Below, in pieces: positions 9,402 to 17,434 of a stretch of 64,000 bases of DNA; position 1 is the first letter of the stretch, and every line of letters starts with the position of its first letter. This stretch comes from Psychromonas algarum. GTDB taxonomy: Bacteria > Pseudomonadota > Gammaproteobacteria > Enterobacterales > Psychromonadaceae. Where the stretch lies: the NCBI RefSeq assembly GCF_004376845.1, contig NZ_SNUW01000006.1, positions 186,001-250,000 on the forward strand, in the 5' to 3' direction. The translations under genes were made by a program, and so were the position numbers. The notes under the pieces are model-generated. The model was not told the origin of the DNA, did no database searches, and worked only from the letters and a program-made list of their open reading frames with translations.

Positions 9402-9758
9402 ATGCAAACAAATGATCCACTACACGGTGTTAAATTGGCACAAATACTGACTGAATTACAAACTAAACACACATGGACTGCAATGGGTGAAAAATTAGGG
9501 ATTAAATGCTTTTTAAATAATCCAACACAAAAATCCTGTTTAAAATTTTTACGCCAAACTCCGTGGGCAAGAAGTCGTGTAGAAATATTGTATTTAAAAA
9601 CCTTTTGTAGCAAACACCCTGAAACTTCAAAGTTGATCCGTAGCATTCTAGCCACTCAAAATAACAAGCAACAAACAGAAGTTAAAAAAGAACCTAAAAA
9701 ACCATCTGTAATAAAAAGTAACGATGGATTTGAATGGGCAAAAATTAACAATAAATAA
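9402..9758 (+). CDS. VF530-family (DUF2132) DNA-binding protein
   Basis: Members are small helical proteins named after Vibrio fischeri VF530 and annotated as DNA-binding; no cellular role is established. The 118-residue product has the family core: DPLHGVKLAQIL, then the block CFLNNPTQKSCLKFLRQTPW and ARSRVEILYL (residues 5-70). A lysine-rich tail (about 85-105) ends in DGFEWAKINNK. No clear ribosome site precedes the ATG. It is followed by the DUF3622 gene 75 bases on. Confidence 0.85.
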   Translation: MQTNDPLHGVKLAQILTELQTKHTWTAMGEKLGIKCFLNNPTQKSCLKFLRQTPWARSRVEILYLKTFCSKHPETSKLIRSILATQNNKQQTEVKKEPKKPSVIKSNDGFEWAKINNK

Positions 9759-9833
9759 AGCTATGAAGAAACACTATGATCTGTGTTATTATCGCGCGCC
9801 TAAAATAACTAATGTCTAAACTAGGAATAGCTC

Positions 9834-10190
9834 ATGACCCAACAAAAAAAGTTCGATTACCAAATCAAACAGGACGCTAATACCTGGAGTGCAGAAATCA
9901 CCCGTCGTATTAGTGCTCGTAGAAGTAGTATCTCTAAGCGACAAGATGGTTTTGTCACTGAAGCATTAGCCATTGAATGGGCTACAGCTGAATTAGCTGG
10001 CTTTTTAGAAAAGCAAAAACAAGCAAATGTACGTAAATCAGAACGCCGTACTGAACGTAATGAATTAGCAGCAAAAGCATTAGCAGAAAAAGAAGCTAAA
10101 AATGCAGCATTCTTAGCAAAAAGAGAAGAATCTCGAGCATTAGCACTTGAAGCTGCTGACGACGATGATTTTGATTACGACGAAGAGTAA
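9834..10190 (+). CDS. DUF3622 protein
   Basis: This small conserved protein of unknown function is common in Vibrio-like bacteria. The 118 residues start with an antiparallel-sheet-like segment (YQIKQDANTWSAEITRRIS). A long charged, alanine-rich helix (about 45-105), probably a coiled coil, follows, and the tail is strongly acidic (DDDDFDYDEE). An AGGAATAG ribosome site precedes the ATG. The sequence suggests a nucleic-acid or chaperone-like accessory protein, but that is inference only. Confidence 0.8.
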   Translation: MTQQKKFDYQIKQDANTWSAEITRRISARRSSISKRQDGFVTEALAIEWATAELAGFLEKQKQANVRKSERRTERNELAAKALAEKEAKNAAFLAKREESRALALEAADDDDFDYDEE

Positions 10191-10264
10191 AGTCGTTTTA
10201 ATTTACGATAAGTTTTTCTTACCTCTTAGATCCGCATAATAAGTGCAATTTATAAGGTTAGATA

Positions 10265-10329
10265 GTCAGCTGTTATGCTTCACCATTTTCTCAGTAAAAG
10301 AAATGGCTAATGAACGACCAACAGCTGAC
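10265..10329. repeat. Nested inverted repeat
   Basis: The outer arms GTCAGCTGTT (10265-10274) and AACAGCTGAC (10320-10329) pair perfectly. Inside them CCATTT (10283-10288) pairs with AAATGG (10301-10306). There is no T run, so it is not a classical terminator. It could be a small structured RNA, a miniature element or a protein site. Confidence 0.5.
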
Positions 10330-10508
10330 ATAATAAAAACGATATCAGGTTTTTACATCCATTAAGTAACCCCTCCTCTACAAAGACGCTAGATCATCCC
10401 CCTCTCATACGTTATTTATTGAGTAACCAACAATATTAGTGGCTGCATAAACGATTGCATTTATGACTTATACCCATGCATTAAGTATATGATCTAAATT
10501 TTGCGCAG

Positions 10509-10632
10509 AAAAAACAATTCAATTCGAAGCGTAAATTGAGATAAATGGTTGTTCCATTTACGAAATTTATAACAGAGAAGAGAGATGTTTTAGTCTGCAA
10601 AATAGATCAGCTATTTACTATGATTGGTATTA
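10509..10632 (-). repeat. Dispersed repeat, copy 1 (long)
   Basis: Read on the minus strand it starts TAATACCAATCATAGTAAAT and ends in GAATTGAATTGTTTTTT. The copy at 34264-34388 aligns along its whole length. The copy at 40011-40125 shares AAACAATTCAATT and CGAAATTTATAAC exactly. It contains the small hairpin AAATAG-ATCAG-CTATTT. Confidence 0.7.
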
Positions 10633-10727
10633 ATCCAATAATTGATTAAAAAGAGTTTGTTTTGCATCAATAACCGACTAATTTACTTGGTTATAGTAGC
10701 GACATTAATTAGTCAGAGGTAACAACA

Positions 10728-10964
10728 ATGAGTGAATCAATTCACGGTCATGAAGTAATAGAAATGATTGCTACATCAGAAAGAACTTATACTAAACAAG
10801 CATTGAAATTAGAAATTGCCACTAAATTTGGTGACCATGCTCGTTTTCATACTTGTATGGGGAGTGATTTAACTGCTGATGAGCTAATTGCATTTTTAAC
10901 ATCTAAAGGAAAGTTCATTGAATCTAATGAAGAGATCCATATGTCTGAAAATCATACTTGTTAA
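10728..10964 (+). CDS. yecH: YecH family metal-binding protein (DUF2492)
   Basis: The 78-residue product matches E. coli YecH along its length: SIHGHEVIEMI near the start, FGDHARFHTC in the middle, then LTADELIAFLTSKGKFI. Conserved histidines and cysteines (HGHE, HTC, the C-terminal HTC) explain the family's annotation as metal-binding; the biological role is unknown. An AGAGGTAA ribosome site precedes the ATG. It converges on a small unknown gene. Confidence 0.88.
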   Translation: MSESIHGHEVIEMIATSERTYTKQALKLEIATKFGDHARFHTCMGSDLTADELIAFLTSKGKFIESNEEIHMSENHTC

Positions 10965-10992
10965 TATAAATTAATCATTTTCAGTTAACTTC

Positions 10993-11036
10993 TATTGAGA
11001 TGTTATAACTTCACTACTAAAGCTATGACATCCCAA
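10993..11036. terminator. Possible terminator between yecH and the small unknown gene
   Basis: An imperfect stem (TTGAGATGTTATAAC with GCTATGACATCCCAA) lies between the convergent genes. It has no strong T run, so support is weak. Confidence 0.35.
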
Positions 11037-11053
11037 TAAGCACTAATCGTTTA

Positions 11054-11260
11054 TTAAGCACAAGCTGAAAGAGATAACTGATTCATTGCAATTGGCTCTA
11101 AACAGGCTTCTAATTCTTCTTCAGTTGTAGGTATAACTCCTAATTCAAATAACTCTCTAGAACCCAACATATATGCAGTTGTTTGTCCATGATCATGATG
11201 AAACCACTTACCTAATAAACAAATATCGGTGTAACACTTCTCTTCCATATGTAACTTCAT
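11054..11260 (-). CDS. Small hypothetical protein, Cys/His-containing
   Basis: I do not recognise this family. The 68-residue product is acidic in its second half and has cysteines at about 9, 14, 53 and 67 and an HHDHGQ cluster, so metal binding is possible. An AAAGGATAT ribosome site six bases before the ATG supports it as a real gene. It is divergent from nrdA across 539 bases and converges on yecH, another small His/Cys protein. Confidence 0.6.
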   Translation of the reverse strand: MKLHMEEKCYTDICLLGKWFHHDHGQTTAYMLGSRELFELGVIPTTEEELEACLEPIAMNQLSLSACA

Positions 11261-11610
11261 ACATATCCTTTTCTACATCCCAGATTTAATGAAGTTTAAG
11301 TGTACAAAAAGTTACATTAACAAATCGTTAACTTAACTCAATAATTTGAATTAACTTTAATTTCACAACCTTTGTTTGATTAAGGTCAATTTACAATACT
11401 TATAAGCACTAGTTACATGCCATTACTATATTGCTTTAAAAAAATATAATTAAAACATGAACAACATCTAATTTATAAGAATTAATATCGCTTATATATA
11501 AATCTTTTTTATCTAAAAAAAGATTAAAAATAGTTATTGCAATTTGAATAAAACAGACCTGACTTACAGTCTTTTGTTAGTAAGTACTAACCACTAAATG
11601 ACCTAGTAAT

Positions 11611-11631
11611 TTATCCACAAATTTATCCACT
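11611..11631 (+). promoter_or_regulatory. Two DnaA boxes upstream of nrdA
   Basis: TTATCCACA (11611-11619) is a perfect DnaA box, and TTATCCACT (11623-11631) differs at the last base. The two are 12 bases apart on the same strand. In E. coli the nrdAB promoter is also controlled by DnaA through upstream boxes, so replication-linked control of nrdA is likely here. Confidence 0.75.
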
Positions 11632-11667
11632 AATATAGCTATAGTTATCACTTGAAATTATCATAAA

Positions 11668-11715
11668 AAGCTTTATCTTGTGTGCATTCATTAAAATCAA
11701 CACTATATGTTGTGT
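11668..11715 (+). promoter_or_regulatory. Tandem NrdR boxes
   Basis: The second box, ACACTATATGTTGTGT (11700-11715), is a near-perfect match to the NrdR consensus acaCwAtATaTwGtgt. The first, AAGCTTTATCTTGTGT (11668-11683), is a weaker match. They are separated by 16 bases, so their start points are 32 apart, the three-helical-turn spacing required for cooperative NrdR binding. NrdR is the dATP/ATP-sensing repressor of ribonucleotide reductase genes. Confidence 0.8.
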
Positions 11716-11799
11716 TTTAATTGAACAACTACTACTAAAGCCAATAACTGCTTGTATTTAATGCAAGTAATTATTTTGCTCTTCGATAAAGGCAAAAAA

Positions 11800-14076
11800 A
11801 TGAACAAAAACCTGACTGTAACCAAACGAAATGGTAAAAGAGAAAGCATTGACCTTGATAAAATTCATCGCGTTATCACGTGGGCGGCAGAAGGTCTAAC
11901 TAATGTTTCTGTTTCACAGGTTGAGTTGAACTCTCACATTCAGTTTTATGATGGAATTCGTACTGATGATATCCATGAAACCATTATTAAAGCAGCGGCC
12001 GATCTTATTTCAGAAGAGTCTCCTGATTATCAATATTTAGCGGCACACCTAGCTGTATTCCATTTACGTAAACGTGCTTACCAACGTTTTACACCACCAA
12101 GTGTGTTTGAGCATGTCAGTAAAATGGTTTCAAAAGGTAAATACGATGAACATTTATTAGAAGATTATAGCAAGCAAGAATTTGAAGAAATGGAAACGTT
12201 TATCGATCACAGTCGTGATTTAAACTTTTCATACGCTGCAGTTAAACAGCTAGAGGGTAAATATCTTATCCAAAACCGTGTTAGCGGTGAAATATATGAA
12301 AGCGCACAATTTTTGTATCTATTAGTTTCTGCTTGTTTATTTGCTAATTATGATAAAGATGTGCGTCTTGATTACGTAAAACGTTTTTATGATGCAACCT
12401 CTCAATTTAAAATTTCCTTACCAACACCAATTATGTCTGGTGTACGTACACCAACCCGTCAGTTTAGCTCATGTGTCTTAATTGAAGCGGATGATAGTTT
12501 AGATTCGATCAATGCAACCGCGAGTTCAATTGTTAAGTATGTATCACAACGTGCAGGAATTGGTATTAACGCTGGCCGTATTCGCGCAATGGGCAGTAAT
12601 ATTCGAGGTGGTGAAGCATTCCATACTGGTTGTATTCCATTTTACAAATACTTCCAAACAGCGGTTAAATCTTGTTCTCAAGGCGGCGTTCGTGGTGGTG
12701 CTGCGACAGTATTCTACCCAATTTGGCATTTAGAAGTTGAATCATTATTAGTATTAAAAAATAACCGAGGTATTGAATCTAACCGTGTTCGTCACCTTGA
12801 TTATGGTGTACAACTAGGTCGTTTGTTCTACCAACGTTTAATTGATAAAAAAGACATTACATTATTTAGCCCTTCTGATACTCCTGGCTTATATGATGCA
12901 TTTTTTGAAGATCAAGATGAATTTGAGCGTTTATACCATCAATACGAAGCTGATGAATCTATTCGTCAAACGTCTATTCCAGCAGTACGTTTGTTCTCAT
13001 TATTAATGCAAGAACGAGCAAGTACTGGTCGTATTTATATCCAAAATGTTGACCATTGTAATACTCATAGTCCATTTGATAGTAAAGTCGCACCAGTACG
13101 TCAAAGTAACTTATGTTTAGAAATTGCGTTACCAACTAAACCGCTACAACATATTATGGATGAAGAAGGTGAAATCGCACTTTGTACGCTATCAGCACTT
13201 AACTTAGGTGCGATTGAATCATTAGATGAAATTGAACCTTTAGCTGAATTAGCAGTGCGTGCATTAGATAACCTATTGGATTACCAAGACTATCCTATTA
13301 TTGCAGCAGAAAAGAGCAGCATGAATCGCCGTACGTTAGGTATAGGTGTTATTAACTACGCATATTACTTAGCGAAAAATGGTGTTAAATATTCTGATGG
13401 TAGTGCGAACAACTTAACGCATAAAACTTTTGAAGCAATTCAATTTTATCTGTTAAAAGCATCAAATAAACTAGCAAAAGAACGTGGTGCCTGCCCTAAA
13501 TTTAACGAAACACGTTATGCTCAAGGTATTTTACCTTTAGACAATTACAAAAAATCATTGGATACTATTTGTAATGAAGAGTACCACTTAGATTGGGAAA
13601 CATTACGTCAAGATATTGTTAGAGATGGCTTACGTAACTCTACATTATCAGCATTAATGCCTTCTGAAACATCAAGTCAGATATCTAATGCTACGAACGG
13701 TATTGAGCCTCCACGTGGTTTCATCAGTATCAAAGCCAGCAAAGATGGTATTTTAAAACAAGTTGTTCCAGAGTTTGATAAATACAAAGAAAACTACGAA
13801 TTATTGTGGAGCATTCCTAATAATCAAGGTTACTTAGAGCTAGTTGGTATCATGCAAAAGTTTGTTGACCAAGCAATTTCAGCAAATACAAACTACGATC
13901 CAAAACGTTTTGAAGATGGCAAAGTGCCAATGACTGTTTTACTTAAAGATCTATTAATGGCTTACAAAATGGGATTAAAAACACTTTATTATCATAATAC
14001 ACGTGATGGTGCAGACGATGAAAAAGTAATGGAAAAAGAAGATGATGATTGTGCAGGCGGAGCTTGTAAAATCTAA
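11800..14076 (+). CDS. nrdA: Class Ia ribonucleoside-diphosphate reductase, alpha subunit
   Basis: NrdA reduces ribonucleoside diphosphates to deoxyribonucleotides with the radical supplied by NrdB. The start at 11800 (MNKNLTVTKRNGKRESIDLD) matches E. coli NrdA and gives 758 residues (E. coli 761). The open frame extends 16 codons upstream to a TTG without family similarity. An N-terminal ATP-cone (about 5-95) provides dATP control. Active-site segments SSCVLIE, NLCLEIALP, the NATNGIEPPRG region and the terminal CAGGACKI redox cysteines are present. It has tandem NrdR and DnaA boxes upstream but, unusually, a terminator directly downstream and no nrdB next to it. Confidence 0.97.
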   Translation: MNKNLTVTKRNGKRESIDLDKIHRVITWAAEGLTNVSVSQVELNSHIQFYDGIRTDDIHETIIKAAADLISEESPDYQYLAAHLAVFHLRKRAYQRFTPPSVFEHVSKMVSKGKYDEHLLEDYSKQEFEEMETFIDHSRDLNFSYAAVKQLEGKYLIQNRVSGEIYESAQFLYLLVSACLFANYDKDVRLDYVKRFYDATSQFKISLPTPIMSGVRTPTRQFSSCVLIEADDSLDSINATASSIVKYVSQRAGIGINAGRIRAMGSNIRGGEAFHTGCIPFYKYFQTAVKSCSQGGVRGGAATVFYPIWHLEVESLLVLKNNRGIESNRVRHLDYGVQLGRLFYQRLIDKKDITLFSPSDTPGLYDAFFEDQDEFERLYHQYEADESIRQTSIPAVRLFSLLMQERASTGRIYIQNVDHCNTHSPFDSKVAPVRQSNLCLEIALPTKPLQHIMDEEGEIALCTLSALNLGAIESLDEIEPLAELAVRALDNLLDYQDYPIIAAEKSSMNRRTLGIGVINYAYYLAKNGVKYSDGSANNLTHKTFEAIQFYLLKASNKLAKERGACPKFNETRYAQGILPLDNYKKSLDTICNEEYHLDWETLRQDIVRDGLRNSTLSALMPSETSSQISNATNGIEPPRGFISIKASKDGILKQVVPEFDKYKENYELLWSIPNNQGYLELVGIMQKFVDQAISANTNYDPKRFEDGKVPMTVLLKDLLMAYKMGLKTLYYHNTRDGADDEKVMEKEDDDCAGGACKI

Positions 14077-14107
14077 TCTTTGATACCTGCTATTACCCTC
14101 ATAAATT

Positions 14108-14134
14108 AAGGATGTGTTTTACACATCCTTTTTT
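14108..14134 (+). terminator. Strong terminator directly after nrdA
   Basis: The perfect 10-bp stem AAGGATGTGT / ACACATCCTT with a TTT loop is followed by further Ts, 31 bases past the nrdA stop. It should separate nrdA transcription from the next genes. Confidence 0.9.
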
Positions 14135-14372
14135 ATTACCCCTAATATTTATTATTAAAAAATTAATTCAAATTAATATCATCATTTAGGAAATTTAAAT
14201 ACACCTTCTCGGGTCTTTATTTTTAAGCTATCTATTAAGCACTTATATATATGGAATATATTTGTTTAGCAGCAATAAAAAATAATAGATAAAAACTCGA
14301 TTTAAGATGTTTTAACAGGTTAAACAAAACCTTATAAATCATCTAACTGTATTTCCCTAAAGGCGATCAATT

Positions 14373-16526
14373 ATGCTTAAAAAAATCACCCTACTGTTAC
14401 TTGCTGTATTATTAATCGGCTTGTTCTTTCATTTTAACTTGAATCAATTACTCACTTTAGAAGGCCTAAAGGGATCAATGGAGCAATTTAATGAATGGAA
14501 AGAGCAATCACCCGTTACAATTATTGGCGCTTTTTTTCTGTTATATATTCTAGTTACAGCTTTAGCATTGCCTGGAGCTGCTATCTTAACTTTAGCCGCA
14601 GGTGCTTTATTTGGATTATTAAACGGATTCGTGATTGTTTCTTTTGCTTCTAGTATTGGAGCAACGCTGTCTTTCTTAGTATCTCGTTATCTTTTACGTG
14701 ATTCATTAAAACAACGCTTTCCTGAACGTTTAAAAGCCATTGATGAAGGCGTCAAAAAAGAAGGCGCTTTCTATCTATTTACATTACGTTTAGTGCCAGT
14801 GTTTCCTTTCTTTTTAATCAACCTATTAATGGGCGTGACGGCACTTAAATCATGGACTTTCTATTGGGTAAGCCAAGTGGGTATGCTAGCGGGCACCTTT
14901 GTTTACGTTAATGCTGGTACGCAACTAGCACAAATCGATAGTCTTTCGAACATTTTATCGTTTAACTTAATTCTTTCGTTTGTTTTATTAGGCGTTTTTC
15001 CATTGATTGCAAAAATAATTATTAACATTATTAAAAAGCGTCGTGTTTACAAAAACTGGACTAAACCCGCTAAGTTCGACCGTAATATGGTTGTTATTGG
15101 TGCGGGTGCAGGTGGATTAGTAACAAGCTATATTGCCGCAGCAGTGAAAGCAAAAGTCACTTTAATTGAAGCCGGTGAAATGGGTGGTGACTGTCTGAAC
15201 TATGGTTGTGTCCCGAGTAAAGCCATCATCAAAAGTGCAAAAATTGCCGAGCAAATTCGCAATGCACACCATTACGGTTTGGAAGACTCTACTCCACAAT
15301 TTTCATTCAAAAAAGTAATGGCACGTGTTCACCAAGTAGTTGCAGATGTTGCACCTCACGATAGCGTTGAGCGTTACACAAAGTTAGGTGTTGAAGTGGA
15401 AAAAGGCTATGCCAAAATTCTTGACCCGTGGACAGTACAAATTAGTTATGCTGACGGAACCACTAAAAAACTCACCACTCGTAGTATTGTGATTGCAACA
15501 GGTGCTCGTCCATTTGTACCACCACTACCTGGTATAGAAGAAACGGGTTATGTCACCAGTGATACTTTATGGAATGAATTTGCAAAATTAGAAGAAGCAC
15601 CTAAGAAACTAGTGGTACTAGGCGGTGGGCCAATCGGTTCAGAGTTAGCACAAAGTTTTGCACGTTTGGGTTCTGAAGTGACACAAATAGAAATGGCTGA
15701 ACGCATCATGATCAAAGAAGATCTTGAAGTGTCTGAGTTTGCAACAGAATCACTAAAAGAAAGTGGTGTTAATATCTTAACCTCACACCAAGCATTACGT
15801 TGTGAAGCAAAAGACGGTAAGAAATTCATTATCGTAAAACATAATGATCAAGAGATTGAAATTGAATATGACCAACTATTATGTGCTGTGGGTCGTAGCG
15901 CTCGTTTAACGGGTTACGGCTTAGAGGAATTAGGAATTGAAACTAACCGCACTATTTTAACCAATGAATATTTAGAAACGCTGTACCCTAATATTTTTGC
16001 AGCAGGTGATATTGTAGGTCCTTACCAATTTACTCACGTTGCAGCTCATCAAGGTTGGTATGCAGCGGTGAATGGTTTATTTGGTAATTTGAAAAAATTC
16101 AAAGTGGATTACCGTGTTATTCCATGGACAACGTTTATTGATCCAGAGGTAGCTCGAGTAGGTATTAATGAAGCGGAAGCAAAAGAAAAAGGTATTGATT
16201 ATGAAGTGACACGCTTTGATTTTGAAGAGTTAGACCGTGCAATTACAGATAGTGCAACCAAAGGTTTCATTAAAGTGATCACACCAAAAGGTAAAGACAA
16301 AATTCTAGGCGTTACTGTGGTTTCTGAGCACGCAGGTGATTTAATTGCAGAGTTTGTATTAGCGATGAAACATGGTTTAGGGCTGAACAAAATATTGGGA
16401 ACAATTCACAGTTACCCAACATGGGCTGAAGGTAACAAATATGCTGCAGGCGAATGGAAACGTAATCACGCGCCAGAAACTGTTTTAAATTGGTTAGAGA
16501 AATATCATACATGGAGACGCGGTTAA
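14373..16526 (+). CDS. TVP38/TMEM64 (VTT) membrane domain fused to FAD-dependent pyridine nucleotide-disulfide oxidoreductase
   Basis: The 717-residue protein joins two known families. Residues 1-225 are a multi-spanning TVP38/DedA-like VTT domain, with the family's glycine-rich region near residue 80 and FxxRLVPVFPF near residue 140. Residues 238-700 are a class I flavin disulfide reductase with the FAD-binding GAGAGG (243-248), the redox pair CLNYGC (C274, C279), an NAD(P) site at GGGPIGSELA and the dimerisation domain. Where lipoamide dehydrogenase has HPT near the end, this protein has HSYPTWAE, so the usual catalytic histidine is a tyrosine (Y681) while E686 is kept. The function is unknown; a membrane-attached thiol/disulfide or metal-reducing role is inference. 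The next gene starts inside its stop codon. Confidence 0.88.
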   Translation: MLKKITLLLLAVLLIGLFFHFNLNQLLTLEGLKGSMEQFNEWKEQSPVTIIGAFFLLYILVTALALPGAAILTLAAGALFGLLNGFVIVSFASSIGATLSFLVSRYLLRDSLKQRFPERLKAIDEGVKKEGAFYLFTLRLVPVFPFFLINLLMGVTALKSWTFYWVSQVGMLAGTFVYVNAGTQLAQIDSLSNILSFNLILSFVLLGVFPLIAKIIINIIKKRRVYKNWTKPAKFDRNMVVIGAGAGGLVTSYIAAAVKAKVTLIEAGEMGGDCLNYGCVPSKAIIKSAKIAEQIRNAHHYGLEDSTPQFSFKKVMARVHQVVADVAPHDSVERYTKLGVEVEKGYAKILDPWTVQISYADGTTKKLTTRSIVIATGARPFVPPLPGIEETGYVTSDTLWNEFAKLEEAPKKLVVLGGGPIGSELAQSFARLGSEVTQIEMAERIMIKEDLEVSEFATESLKESGVNILTSHQALRCEAKDGKKFIIVKHNDQEIEIEYDQLLCAVGRSARLTGYGLEELGIETNRTILTNEYLETLYPNIFAAGDIVGPYQFTHVAAHQGWYAAVNGLFGNLKKFKVDYRVIPWTTFIDPEVARVGINEAEAKEKGIDYEVTRFDFEELDRAITDSATKGFIKVITPKGKDKILGVTVVSEHAGDLIAEFVLAMKHGLGLNKILGTIHSYPTWAEGNKYAAGEWKRNHAPETVLNWLEKYHTWRRG

Positions 16527-17434
16527 TGTTTTTTATGAAAAATCTAAGTTCAAAAAAAATCAACAATGCGAGCTCTTTTATGCGTTTAGCATTGGGTGCA
16601 GTTTTGTTAATAAACCCATTAATCAGTCATGCTAATGGCATTTCAAACAATGACTCTTCTGTGCATAACATAAGCTCGCCAACAACAGAAGTGGTCAAAC
16701 CCAATCTACATGCAGATTGGCAAACACTACTTAGCCAATATATTAAACCGATCAATAATGGCCATAGCACAGCCGTTGATTATACTGGTATAAAAAAACA
16801 GCAAGCACTATTACAGAGTTACCTTAAACGTTTAAGTAAGGTCTCACAAAAGGAGTTTGATGCTTGGTCAAACTCAAAACAATTAGCTTTTTTAATCAAT
16901 GCTTATAATGCCTGGACCATTGAGTTTATTCTTACTGAATACCCAAATATTGAATCAATTAAAGATTTAGGTAGTTTCTTTAATTCTCCATGGGATAAAG
17001 CATTTATTCCTTTATTAGGTAAAAAAGTCAGCTTAAATGATATCGAACACGGGTTAATTCGTGGTAGTGATCGTTATAATGATCCACGTATTCATTTTGC
17101 AGTTAACTGTGCAAGCATTGGCTGCCCAGCTTTAAGTGAAGAAGCTTATACGGAGAATAAACTAGAGACGCAATTAACAGTACAAACAGAGCGTTTTTTA
17201 ACAGATTCAAGTCGTAACTATATTAAAGGCAATAAGTTGTATTTATCCTCTATCTTTAAATGGTATGGCGATGACTTTGAAAAAGGTTTTAGAAATACAA
17301 ACTCTATACAAACCTTTATATTGTTATATGCAGATGCTTTAAAGTTAAGTGATGCTCAAAAGTTAGCATTAAGTAAACAGGACTTTACTATTAAATTTTT
17401 AGATTACAATTGGAAGTTGAATGCAACAAACTAA
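16526..17434 (+). CDS. DUF547 protein, exported
   Basis: The ATG at 16526 overlaps the previous stop (TAATG) and has a GGAG site eight bases upstream, giving 302 residues. A longer open frame starts at 16490 but lies inside the upstream gene. An N-terminal hydrophobic segment (about 17-36, ending SHANG) looks like a signal peptide. The DUF547 domain (about 70-260) has its characteristic AFLINAYNAWTI, the SPW motif near HGLIRG, and NCASIGCPAL with two cysteines four apart. The function of DUF547 is not known; the cysteines and the reductase upstream make a redox role conceivable. Confidence 0.85.
   Translation: MFFMKNLSSKKINNASSFMRLALGAVLLINPLISHANGISNNDSSVHNISSPTTEVVKPNLHADWQTLLSQYIKPINNGHSTAVDYTGIKKQQALLQSYLKRLSKVSQKEFDAWSNSKQLAFLINAYNAWTIEFILTEYPNIESIKDLGSFFNSPWDKAFIPLLGKKVSLNDIEHGLIRGSDRYNDPRIHFAVNCASIGCPALSEEAYTENKLETQLTVQTERFLTDSSRNYIKGNKLYLSSIFKWYGDDFEKGFRNTNSIQTFILLYADALKLSDAQKLALSKQDFTIKFLDYNWKLNATN

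Larger units (their letters stand above)
10191..10727. other. Gene-free region with two repeat structures
   Basis: These 537 bases between the DUF3622 gene and yecH contain no supported gene. They hold a nested inverted repeat (10265-10329) and a long copy of the dispersed repeat (10509-10632), listed separately, followed by the yecH promoter region. Confidence 0.6.
11261..11799 (+). promoter_or_regulatory. Upstream region of nrdA
   Basis: This 539-base, A+T-rich region holds no gene. Its last 190 bases carry two DnaA boxes and two NrdR boxes (separate entries). A -35-like TTGAAA (11652-11657) and -10-like TATCTT (11674-11679), 16 bases apart, overlap the first NrdR box, as expected for repression. 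Upstream of that only A+T-rich sequence is seen. Confidence 0.7.

Noticed and set aside
11752-11799. nrdA starting at the TTG at 11752
   Set aside because: The ATG at 11800 matches the E. coli N-terminus (MNxNLxVTKR) and has AAAGG upstream.
14240-14262. A third NrdR-like palindrome before the fusion gene (CACTTATATATATGG)
   Set aside because: The C-to-G core spacing is two bases longer than the NrdR consensus, so it is probably chance in A+T-rich DNA.
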